Source: an uncultured Lachnospiraceae bacterium
GTDB lineage: Bacteria; Bacillota; Clostridia; Lachnospirales; Lachnospiraceae
NCBI GenBank assembly: GCA_910578715.1
Contig: CAJTRL010000084.1
Span: forward strand, 1-12,561
Length of the DNA: 12,561 nucleotides
Direction of reading: 5' to 3'
Under the pieces are notes generated by a model. It made no database searches, was not told the DNA's origin, and saw nothing but the letters and a program-made list of their open reading frames with translations. Position numbers and translations under genes: made by a program. Position 1 is the first letter of the stretch. Each line of letters opens with the position of its first letter. Of this stretch, positions 6,991 to 12,561 are shown one piece after another.

Positions 6991-8607
6991 ATGAAATTAA
7001 GTAAAAAAGGATTGGAAAACAGGGAGCAATGGGAAGCGGCCGGCTATGCGCTTCCGCAGTTTGACAGGGAAGCGGTGACGGCGGCAACCAAAGAAGCGCC
7101 CTTCTGGATTCATTTCGGCGCGGGAAATATTTTCCGTGCATTTCAGGCAAACGTGGTTCAGCGTCTTCTGAATACGGGTGTCCTGGACAGAGGGCTTGTA
7201 GTGGCGGAAGGATTCGATTATGAAATCGTTGAAAAAATGAACCGTCCGCATGATGATTATACGATTCTCGTAACGCTGAAAGCCGACGGGAATGTGGAAA
7301 AGACCGTTATCGGCAGTGTTGTGGAGTCCTGTATTCTGGATTCCGGAAACGAAGCGGAATACGGAAGGCTGAAAGAGATTTTCCGCAAAGACTCTCTTCA
7401 GATGGTATCTTTTACGATTACAGAAAAAGGGTACAGCCTTGTGAACGGAAAAGGCGAGACGCTTTCCGCGGTAGAAGCGGATTTTGCGGCGGGTCCCGAA
7501 AAGCCGGAGAGCTATATCGGAAAGGTGGCTTCCCTTCTGTATACCCGTTATCTGGACGGTGAAAAGCCGGTGGCGATGGTGAGCATGGATAACTGTTCCC
7601 ATAACGGTGACAAGCTGTATGCGGCAATCAGTGCATTTGCCGAAAAATGGACGGAAAACGGCAAAGCGGAAAAAGGATTCCTGGATTATATCAATAATAA
7701 AGAAAAGGTATCTTTCCCCTGGTCGATGATTGATAAAATTACACCGAGACCGGACGCCTCCGTGGAAGAAATACTGAAAAAAGACGGCGTGGAAGAACTG
7801 GAGCCCGTTATCACTTCCAAGAATACCTATGTGGCGCCTTTTGTTAATGCGGAAGAATGCGAATATCTGGTGATTGAGGACGCGTTTCCAAACGGCCGCC
7901 CGGAACTGGAAAAGGCGGGCCTGATGTTCACCGAACGGGAAACGGTCGATAAAGTGGAACGGATGAAAGTCTGCACCTGTTTAAATCCCCTGCATACGAC
8001 GTTGGCGGTCTATGGCTGTCTGCTCGGTTATGAAAAGATTTCCGAGGAAATGAAAGACGAAGAGCTTACGAAGATGATTCGCACGATTGGATTAAAAGAA
8101 GGACTTCCCGTTGTTGTGAATCCGGGCGTACTGGACCCGAAAGAATTTATCGATACGGTGTTGAATGTACGGTTCCCGAATCCGTTTATGCCGGACACGC
8201 CGCAGAGAATTGCGACAGATACTTCCCAGAAGCTGGCAATCCGTTTCGGAGAAACCGTCAAGGCATACCGGGCTTCCGATACCCTGAATACGGCGGATTT
8301 GAAACTGATACCGCTGGTATTTGCCGGATGGCTCCGGTATCTTACGGGAATCGACGACAAGGGGAACAGCTTTACTTTAAGCCCCGACCCCCTGCTCGAT
8401 ACGGTTTGTCCGTATGTTGCGGATTTCAAACTGGGAGAGGAATGCGACGTAGAAGCAAAAGTGAAGCCGATTCTCGAAAATGAGAAAATCTTTGGCATCA
8501 ATTTGTACGAGGCCGGCATGGCGGAAGCCGTATGCGGGTATCTGAAAGAAATGCTGGCGGGGCCCGGTGCCGTTCGTGCGACTTTGAAGAAATATGTTAC
8601 CGATTAG
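6991..8607 (+). CDS. uxuB: Fructuronate reductase, mannitol dehydrogenase family
   Basis: A 538-residue enzyme of the long-chain mannitol dehydrogenase family, expected to interconvert D-fructuronate and D-mannonate with NAD(H), the step before UxuA. The N-terminal Rossmann domain contains HFGAGNIFRAF (residues 41-51). The C-terminal all-alpha domain contains the active-site block ERMKVCTCLNPLHTTLA. In this block K326 lies six positions before N332 and nine before H335, whereas the E. coli UxuB and mannitol 2-dehydrogenase pattern, as I recall it, has five between Lys and Asn. The neighbouring uxuA supports fructuronate reductase over mannitol, altronate or other polyol dehydrogenase. It is about 50 residues longer than E. 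coli UxuB. The ATG at 6991 follows AGGGG by 10 bases. Confidence 0.85.
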   Translation: MKLSKKGLENREQWEAAGYALPQFDREAVTAATKEAPFWIHFGAGNIFRAFQANVVQRLLNTGVLDRGLVVAEGFDYEIVEKMNRPHDDYTILVTLKADGNVEKTVIGSVVESCILDSGNEAEYGRLKEIFRKDSLQMVSFTITEKGYSLVNGKGETLSAVEADFAAGPEKPESYIGKVASLLYTRYLDGEKPVAMVSMDNCSHNGDKLYAAISAFAEKWTENGKAEKGFLDYINNKEKVSFPWSMIDKITPRPDASVEEILKKDGVEELEPVITSKNTYVAPFVNAEECEYLVIEDAFPNGRPELEKAGLMFTERETVDKVERMKVCTCLNPLHTTLAVYGCLLGYEKISEEMKDEELTKMIRTIGLKEGLPVVVNPGVLDPKEFIDTVLNVRFPNPFMPDTPQRIATDTSQKLAIRFGETVKAYRASDTLNTADLKLIPLVFAGWLRYLTGIDDKGNSFTLSPDPLLDTVCPYVADFKLGEECDVEAKVKPILENEKIFGINLYEAGMAEAVCGYLKEMLAGPGAVRATLKKYVTD

Positions 8608-8640
8608 CCAATATCCTAAAATGTAAATAATTTAAAGCTG

Positions 8641-8676
8641 ACAGCAGAGGCGGGAGTCTCTGCTGTGGGCGTTTTT
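8641..8676 (+). terminator. Terminator of the uxuA-uxuB operon
   Basis: ACAGCAGAG (8641-8649) pairs perfectly with CTCTGCTGT (8658-8666) around an 8-base loop. Five bases later comes a run of five T (8672-8676). The strong stem, T-run and position 33 bases past the uxuB stop support intrinsic termination. The T-run is set off from the stem, so some readthrough into the next gene is possible. Confidence 0.75.
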
Positions 8677-8739
8677 GGCGTACGCGGCGGCGCGCGTCTG
8701 AAAGCACAAACTTGCGTACTGAGAAAGGAAGGTTATTAT

Positions 8740-9636
8740 ATGAAAATCCAACGAATTGATATCATAGGGCTGGGCGCGCTCGGTGTCATGTATGCGGACT
8801 TTTTTACCGGAAAACTGGGGAAGGAACGTGTCCGCGTGCTGGCAGACGGAGAACGGATTGCGCGATACCGGAAAGAAAATATTACGTTTAACGGCGAAGT
8901 ATGCGATTTCAATTACTGTGATGCGGCCGAAGAGACGGAGCCTTCACAATTGCTTCTATTCACGGTAAAATACGGCGCGCTGGAACAGGCGATGGAGGAA
9001 GTGGCGCATCTGGTAGGCCCCGACACGATTCTGCTTTCTGCGCTGAACGGCATTCGAAGCGAGGACGACCTGGGAAAGAAATTCGGAAAGGAAAAAGTCG
9101 TTCATTGTATCGCGCAGAAGATGGCGGCAATGAAGGAAGGAAACGCGGCGTTCTGCACCAATCCCGGGGAACTCGCCCTGGGTGTTCTGGACGGCGGAAA
9201 AACGGAGAATCTAAGTGTCGTGAAATCATTTTTTGACGAAACGGGTTTTACCTATTCCTGTCCGGAAGACATGCGGCATGCCATGTGGGCAAAGCTGCTC
9301 TGCAATGTGGGCGTGAATCAGACGCTTGCGCTGTACAAAGGCACATACCGTATGGTGCAGCAAGACGGCGAGGCGCGGGAAATGATGAAGGCGGCCATGC
9401 GGGAAACGATACTCGTGGCCAATGCGGAAGGGGTTGCGCTGACAGAAAAAGACCTGGAGGAATGGGTGATAATTATCGACGGCCTAAACCCGGACGGAGA
9501 GCCCTCCATGCGCCAGGACAGCAAAGCCGGACGGAAGACGGAGGTCGTGCTTTTTGCGGGAACAATCTGCGAATTGGGAAAGAAACATTGCATTCCAACG
9601 CCCGTTAATGATATATTTATGGAAAAGATTTGTTAG
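8740..9636 (+). CDS. Ketopantoate reductase family (PanE/ApbA) protein
   Basis: A 298-residue NADPH-binding oxidoreductase of the 2-dehydropantoate 2-reductase family. The Rossmann fold starts at residue 5 with GLGALG (G10, G12, G15). The C-terminal helical domain carries a likely catalytic lysine K185 in MWAKLLCNVGVNQ and the family signature PSMRQDSKAGRKTEV. In the family this reduces ketopantoate to pantoate for coenzyme A synthesis. No panB, panC or panD is nearby, and such paralogues often have other or unknown keto-acid substrates, so no gene symbol is assigned. The ATG at 8740 follows GAAAGGAAGG (8723-8732) by 7 bases; an upstream in-frame start would lie in the uxuB terminator. It heads a tight four-gene run, and no clear promoter was found in 8677-8720. 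Confidence 0.88.
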   Translation: MKIQRIDIIGLGALGVMYADFFTGKLGKERVRVLADGERIARYRKENITFNGEVCDFNYCDAAEETEPSQLLLFTVKYGALEQAMEEVAHLVGPDTILLSALNGIRSEDDLGKKFGKEKVVHCIAQKMAAMKEGNAAFCTNPGELALGVLDGGKTENLSVVKSFFDETGFTYSCPEDMRHAMWAKLLCNVGVNQTLALYKGTYRMVQQDGEAREMMKAAMRETILVANAEGVALTEKDLEEWVIIIDGLNPDGEPSMRQDSKAGRKTEVVLFAGTICELGKKHCIPTPVNDIFMEKIC

Positions 9637-9651
9637 GGGGTAGACGGGACG

Positions 9652-10689
9652 ATGATATATTTTAACTGTGATTATAACGAGGGCGCGCACGAGAAGATTA
9701 TGGAGCGCCTTATGCAGACGAATATGGAGCAGACGGAAGGCTATGGGTGCGATGCCTACTGCAGACAGGCGGGAAAACTGATTCTGGAAAAATGTCGGAC
9801 GAAAGATGCGGCGGTTCATTTTCTGGTAGGAGGCACACAGACAAACGCGACCGTTATTGCGGCGGCGCTTCGGACACATCAGGGCGTTCTGGCGGCACAG
9901 ACGGCCCATATCAATGCACATGAAACGGGAGCCGTCGAAGCGGGCGGCCATAAAGTGCTTGTCTTACCGTCAGGAAATGGAAAACTGACAGCTGAACAGG
10001 TGGAAGAATATTATCAGGCGCATATTTCGGATGACAGTTTCGAGCATATCGTTCAGCCCAAAATGGTCTATATTTCACAGCCTACGGAACTCGGAACACT
10101 TTACACGCTGGCTGAACTTACGGCGCTTTCTTCCGTATGCCGGAAAAACGGGCTTTATCTTTTTGTGGATGGCGCGAGACTCGGCTACGGCCTTACAGCG
10201 GCGGACAATGATGTGACGCTGCCGGATTTGGCGGGACTGTCCGATGTTTTTTATATCGGAGGAACGAAGGTGGGCGCGCTGTTCGGAGAAGCGGTCGTGA
10301 TTACGCATCCGGCCCTTCGGGAAGATTTCCGTTATGTTATCAAACAGCACGGCGGTATGCTGGCAAAAGGCAGACTGTTAGGTATTCAATTCCTGACACT
10401 TTTTGAAAACGATTTGTATCTGGAGATATCCCGGTATGCCAATGAACTTGCGGAACAGATTCGGGAAGCGCTTTCAAAGAAACATGTCCCCCTTCTTGTA
10501 GAAAACCGCACAAACCAGATTTTTCCGATTCTGCCGGACGAAATACTCGCCCGGCTGGGCGAAAAATACTGTTATACTTATCAGCAGCGCATAGACGCCG
10601 GACACAGCGCGGTCCGCTTCTGTACCAGCTGGGCAACGAAAAAGAGCGCGGTAGATGAGCTGTGCGGTGATTTGCTGGAGATGCTGTGA
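9652..10689 (+). CDS. Threonine aldolase-like PLP enzyme
   Basis: A 345-residue fold-type I PLP enzyme of the beta-eliminating lyase/low-specificity threonine aldolase family, which cleaves beta-hydroxy amino acids to glycine and an aldehyde. Visible motifs are GGTQTNATVIAA near residues 60-72 (cofactor phosphate binding), HINAHETGAVEA (ring-stacking histidine region), LFVDGARLGYGL with D173 and R176, and the PLP lysine K206 in YIGGTKVGALFG. Length is typical. The ATG at 9652 follows AGGGGG (9635-9640), which overlaps the stop of the previous gene. The stop TGA overlaps the ATG of the TraX-like gene by one base. The substrate is unproven; phenylserine or other beta-hydroxy amino acids are equally possible, and no glycine pathway gene is adjacent. 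Confidence 0.9.
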   Translation: MIYFNCDYNEGAHEKIMERLMQTNMEQTEGYGCDAYCRQAGKLILEKCRTKDAAVHFLVGGTQTNATVIAAALRTHQGVLAAQTAHINAHETGAVEAGGHKVLVLPSGNGKLTAEQVEEYYQAHISDDSFEHIVQPKMVYISQPTELGTLYTLAELTALSSVCRKNGLYLFVDGARLGYGLTAADNDVTLPDLAGLSDVFYIGGTKVGALFGEAVVITHPALREDFRYVIKQHGGMLAKGRLLGIQFLTLFENDLYLEISRYANELAEQIREALSKKHVPLLVENRTNQIFPILPDEILARLGEKYCYTYQQRIDAGHSAVRFCTSWATKKSAVDELCGDLLEML

Positions 10690-11471
10690 TGAAAAAATAT
10701 TCGGTCAGCGGCGCTTTTTTGAAGCATGCTGCTTATCTGACGATGTTCATAGACCATTTTGCGGTCGTCATTATCAGTGCGTATGTTGAATGGCTGAGGC
10801 TGCAGAGGGCGCCGCTTGAAACGGCGGCTTTTGCCTATCATATGGGAAGACATGTGGGACGGATTGCGTTTATTCTGTTTGCTTTTATGGCGTCCGAAGG
10901 ATTCCGCTATACGCGCAGCCGGAAGAAGTACCTGCTGCGGCTGGCCGGATTCGCCCTGATTTCCGAGATTCCTTTTGACCTTGCCATTGAAAACAATTTT
11001 TTTTCGATGGAGGCGCAGAATGTTTACTGGACATTGTTTCTGGGCGTACTTGCCCTGTGTATTTTGGAAAAACTGCATAAAAAGCCATTCTGGCAGTTTA
11101 CGGGCGTTCTGTTATGCTGTATCGCGGCAGTTTTACTGAGAACCGATTATATGGTAATGGGCGTGCTCCTGATTGTCGTATTTTATCTGTGCAGAGGCAG
11201 TTTCTGGTCTCAGTTCATGTTTGGCGCTGCTACAATCTATGCGGGACAGGTTATGCTCTATGTGATAAGATACTGGGGGAAGGGCATTCCAATGCTCACC
11301 TATATGGAGGCGAGCACAAGCGAATTATACGGCCTTCTGGCTTTTGGTTTTATATATTGTTATAACGGGAAAAGAGGCAGACAGCTTCCGAAAGCCTTTT
11401 ATTACTGGTTCTATCCACTGCACCTTTTATTGCTTTACGGAATAAAACTGATTCTGTTTCCCGGCATATAA
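10689..11471 (+). CDS. TraX-like integral membrane protein
   Basis: A 260-residue membrane protein with about seven or eight hydrophobic helices, matching the TraX family (PF05857), whose founding member acetylates the N-terminus of F pilin. Seen here are the N-terminal block LKHAAYLTMFIDHF, the GRIAFILFAFMASEGFRYTRSRKKYLLRLAGFALISEIPFDL region (residues 59 onward, in parts) and a C-terminal YWFYPLHLLLLYG. Chromosomal homologues are common in Firmicutes with no assigned role and may be acyltransferases on surface or secreted substrates. No conjugation genes are nearby, so a role in pilus transfer is unlikely here. The ATG at 10689 overlaps the preceding stop (TGATG) and follows GGAG by 8 bases; a GTG at 10686 is less likely. 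The stop overlaps the next start (TAATG). Confidence 0.88.
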   Translation: MKKYSVSGAFLKHAAYLTMFIDHFAVVIISAYVEWLRLQRAPLETAAFAYHMGRHVGRIAFILFAFMASEGFRYTRSRKKYLLRLAGFALISEIPFDLAIENNFFSMEAQNVYWTLFLGVLALCILEKLHKKPFWQFTGVLLCCIAAVLLRTDYMVMGVLLIVVFYLCRGSFWSQFMFGAATIYAGQVMLYVIRYWGKGIPMLTYMEASTSELYGLLAFGFIYCYNGKRGRQLPKAFYYWFYPLHLLLLYGIKLILFPGI

Positions 11472-11962
11472 TGAATAGCGGCAAACGAGGTATCACGGAA
11501 TATATGAAAAAAATAAGCGAACGTATCTGTCAGGATATTAAAAACTTGTGGCCGGCCGCCCTTGCGGTAGTATGCTGTATCATTTTGATGAATGTCATAT
11601 TCCATGCCTTCTGTCCGATGGTCGTTCTGACCGGGCTGCCCTGTCCCGGTTGCGGCATGACCCGTTCCCTGTTTCTGCTTCTGACAGGCAGAGTGAGACA
11701 GTCCATATGGATGCACCCGATGGGCGTTCCGACCGCGTGCCTGTTTTTTTATTACCTGTGGAACAGATACATTTGCGGGAAACGCGCCAAAGGAATGAAA
11801 TTTCTGATTATCGCGGCAATTCTTTTGCTGATTGTCCTGTATTGTGTGCGGATGTACCTATATTTCCCGGACAGAGTGCCCTACGTCTATATGAAAGATA
11901 ATATTTTCGCCAAAATAATACCATTTTACGAACAAACCCTACACGCCCTAGGGGTTTTATGA
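11471..11962 (+). CDS. DUF2752 membrane protein
   Basis: A 163-residue membrane protein of unknown function matching DUF2752. It has a first helix (about residues 29-46), then the hallmark GLPCPGCGMTRSLFLLL (C58, C61) preceded by C48, an HP pair (H82-P83), and further helices at about 84-101 and 110-131. The cysteine/histidine set could bind a metal or be redox active, but no activity is known. Its ATG overlaps the stop of the TraX-like gene by one base, implying coupled translation. An alternative ATG at 11504 has only a distant GAGG. DUF2752 genes are, as I recall, often beside genes for small TM2- or CD225-type membrane proteins, which is relevant to the low-complexity gene downstream. Confidence 0.85.
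   Translation: MNSGKRGITEYMKKISERICQDIKNLWPAALAVVCCIILMNVIFHAFCPMVVLTGLPCPGCGMTRSLFLLLTGRVRQSIWMHPMGVPTACLFFYYLWNRYICGKRAKGMKFLIIAAILLLIVLYCVRMYLYFPDRVPYVYMKDNIFAKIIPFYEQTLHALGVL
11934..11957 (+). other. Small hairpin over the end of the DUF2752 gene
   Basis: AAACCCTA (11934-11941) pairs with TAGGG-g-TTT (11949-11957), with one bulged G, around the loop CACGCCC. It runs into TTTTAT at the stop codon. It could slow or partly end transcription before the larger hairpin. It overlaps coding sequence, so the call is weak. Confidence 0.3.
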
Positions 11963-11964
11963 TA

Positions 11965-12025
11965 TACTGGTACAGAAGAAAAACAAGCGGCGCGAAGCGA
12001 CATTTGTTTTTCTTCTGCACCAGTA
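11965..12025. terminator. Long two-strand terminator-like hairpin
   Basis: Two 22-base arms (11965-11986 and 12004-12025) pair with a single A/C mismatch: TACTGGT with ACCAGTA outside, and a 14-bp A-rich/T-rich stem inside. The 17-base apical part contains CGC-GAA-GCG (11991-11999), a mini-hairpin of the very stable GCGAAGC type. The GC core followed by TTTGTTTTTCTT resembles an intrinsic terminator for the upstream four-gene run. The A-rich 5' arm gives the same on the other strand. The outer TACTGGT arms are longer than such a terminator needs. An extended -10-like TG-a-TATACT (11960-11968) overlaps the left edge, so part of it may be a transcription start region. Confidence 0.6.
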
Positions 12026-12029
12026 ACGA

Positions 12030-12093
12030 GAAAGCGTTTGACGAAGTCAAACAAAGAGCGCGCCAGCGCGAGCTTTCGAGTCTACTAGAAAGC
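12030..12093 (+). promoter_or_regulatory. Structured leader with a possible three-way junction
   Basis: GAAAGC (12030-12035) pairs with GCTTTC (12072-12077) to close a junction. Inside are a perfect 7-bp hairpin, GTTTGAC-GAA-GTCAAAC (12036-12052), stacked with no gap on the closing stem, and a GCGC-gcca-GCGC hairpin (12058-12069). The same GCTTTC can instead pair with a second GAAAGC at 12088-12093, so two mutually exclusive folds exist. The element ends about 25 bases before the Shine-Dalgarno (12119-12124) of the next gene. A role as regulatory leader or small RNA is inferred. No known riboswitch class is recognised. Confidence 0.45.
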
Positions 12094-12130
12094 GCAAATA
12101 TGCAAACGAATCGAAATCAGGAGGAAAAGA

Positions 12131-12561
12131 ATGGACAGCAATAATTTTTACAAGGAACAGCCGGGCACAGAGCCCGATAACAATGGACAGGATGCGTTCC
12201 AGAATAATGATGTTTATCAGTCGGGAGGATATCAGAGCGGCGACGCCTATCAACAGGGAAACACCTACCAGAGCGGAGATGCGTATCAGCAGGGAAGTGC
12301 CTATCAGAGCGGAGATGCGTATCAGCAGGGAAGTGCCTACCAGAGCGGAGATGCCTATCAACAGGGAAATGCCTATCAGAACAACGGCGCGTATCAGAGT
12401 GACGGCGCTTATCAGCAGCAGTCCGGTTATCCCCAGTATGGGCAGAGCGGCGGCTATAATAACAGTACTTATAATAACAACTATAACAATGGAAATTATA
12501 GCAACGGCAATTATGGCGGCAGCTATAATTGCGCTTATAACAGCGGCGGCTACCAGAGCCC
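12131..12561 (+). CDS. Tyr/Gln/Gly/Asn-rich repeat protein (5' part only)
   Basis: An open reading frame without a stop to the window edge; the first 143 residues are visible. It starts at the ATG at 12131, with AGGAGG (12119-12124) 6 bases upstream, so it is clearly translated. The visible part is low complexity and has no signal peptide or membrane helix. An acidic polar start (residues 1-28) is followed by ten YQ-started six-residue units (34-93), four pairs of which form identical or near-identical 12-residue repeats of the type YQSGDAYQQGSA. Then comes a Tyr/Asn/Gly/Ser-rich tail (about 94-143). In Firmicutes, comparable disordered N-termini often precede a C-terminal membrane domain such as DUF4190, TM2 or CD225. 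The DUF2752 gene just upstream makes that plausible, but it lies outside the window. Condensate-forming or surface-adhesive roles are alternatives. Confidence 0.85.
   Translation, partial: MDSNNFYKEQPGTEPDNNGQDAFQNNDVYQSGGYQSGDAYQQGNTYQSGDAYQQGSAYQSGDAYQQGSAYQSGDAYQQGNAYQNNGAYQSDGAYQQQSGYPQYGQSGGYNNSTYNNNYNNGNYSNGNYGGSYNCAYNSGGYQS
12230..12373 (+). repeat. Four tandem 36-bp coding repeats
   Basis: Four in-frame 36-bp units (12230-12265, 12266-12301, 12302-12337, 12338-12373) encode YQSGDAYQQG plus two variable residues (NT, SA, SA, NA). Units two and three differ at one silent base, pointing to recent duplication or strand slippage. Each unit is itself two 18-bp halves, and degenerate six-residue halves continue to about 12409. 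The copy number is likely to vary between strains without breaking the frame. Confidence 0.9.

Noticed and set aside
8678..8685. 8-bp palindrome GCGTACGC before the ketopantoate-reductase-like gene
   Set aside because: It lies in a GC-rich stretch where such short palindromes are common, and no promoter nearby would give it an operator role.
8712..8739. TTGCGT...TATTAT promoter-like pair before the ketopantoate-reductase-like gene
   Set aside because: The -10 would end at the start codon and overlap the strong ribosome binding site, so it cannot be the gene's promoter.
10689..11471. TraX-like gene as a sign of a conjugative element
   Set aside because: No relaxase, type IV secretion, integrase or attachment site is in the window, and chromosomal TraX-like genes are common in Firmicutes.
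11959..12144. Short plus-strand open frame across the intergenic region
   Set aside because: It runs through both the long hairpin and the junction leader, lacks a ribosome binding site and overlaps the start of a well-supported gene in another frame.
12047..12361. Minus-strand open frame encoding a hydrophobic ISALVGTSLLIR-type repeat protein
   Set aside because: It is the antisense shadow of the tandem repeat in the plus-strand gene. It starts inside that gene's leader region only by running backward, and it has no ribosome binding site.
12230..12409. CRISPR-like array
   Set aside because: The repeats are directly adjacent, with no unique spacers, in frame within a coding sequence, and not palindromic.

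Overview
The window reads like an ordinary chromosomal stretch of a Firmicute, most likely a gut Lachnospiraceae relative. This is inferred from gene content and style: strong GGAGG-type ribosome binding sites, tightly packed genes, an AraC/uxuA divergon, the long-chain-dehydrogenase type of fructuronate reductase, and the TraX-like plus DUF2752 pair. No phage, transposase, CRISPR array, tRNA or rRNA was seen. No gap between genes exceeds 170 bases.

Region 1 (about 1-4785, + strand) is a two-component system with an ABC exporter: an OmpR-type response regulator, a small histidine kinase with one membrane helix and no sensor domain, a MacB/LolD-type ATPase, and a permease with two FtsX-type halves. 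Between kinase and ATPase lies a short leader. It holds an 11-bp-period direct repeat next to an extended -10, an inverted repeat, and a perfect 10-bp hairpin touching the ATPase ribosome binding site. This looks like a self-regulated drug, peptide or envelope-stress module, arranged as in BceRS-AB systems but with a different permease topology.

Region 2 (4786-8676) is a hexuronate catabolism locus. An AraC-family regulator on the minus strand is divergent from uxuA (mannonate dehydratase) and uxuB (fructuronate reductase), with promoter-like sequences for both directions between them. A terminator follows uxuB. The regulator and the ABC permease converge with no bases between their stop codons.

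Region 3 (8740-11962) is a compact four-gene run: a ketopantoate-reductase-family protein, a threonine-aldolase-family PLP enzyme, a TraX-like membrane protein and a DUF2752 membrane protein. The gaps are 15 bases, then two 1-base stop/start overlaps, so they are probably co-transcribed, although no common pathway is evident.

Region 4 (11963-12561) holds a 61-nt near-perfect hairpin, then a leader that can fold as a compact three-way junction with an alternative pairing. It ends with the start of a gene that runs off the window. This gene encodes a Tyr/Gln/Gly/Asn-rich protein with four tandem 12-residue repeats. The leader, the repeat gene and its membrane-protein neighbours are the least explained part and the best candidate for something new. 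No complete undescribed system can be demonstrated from this sequence alone.
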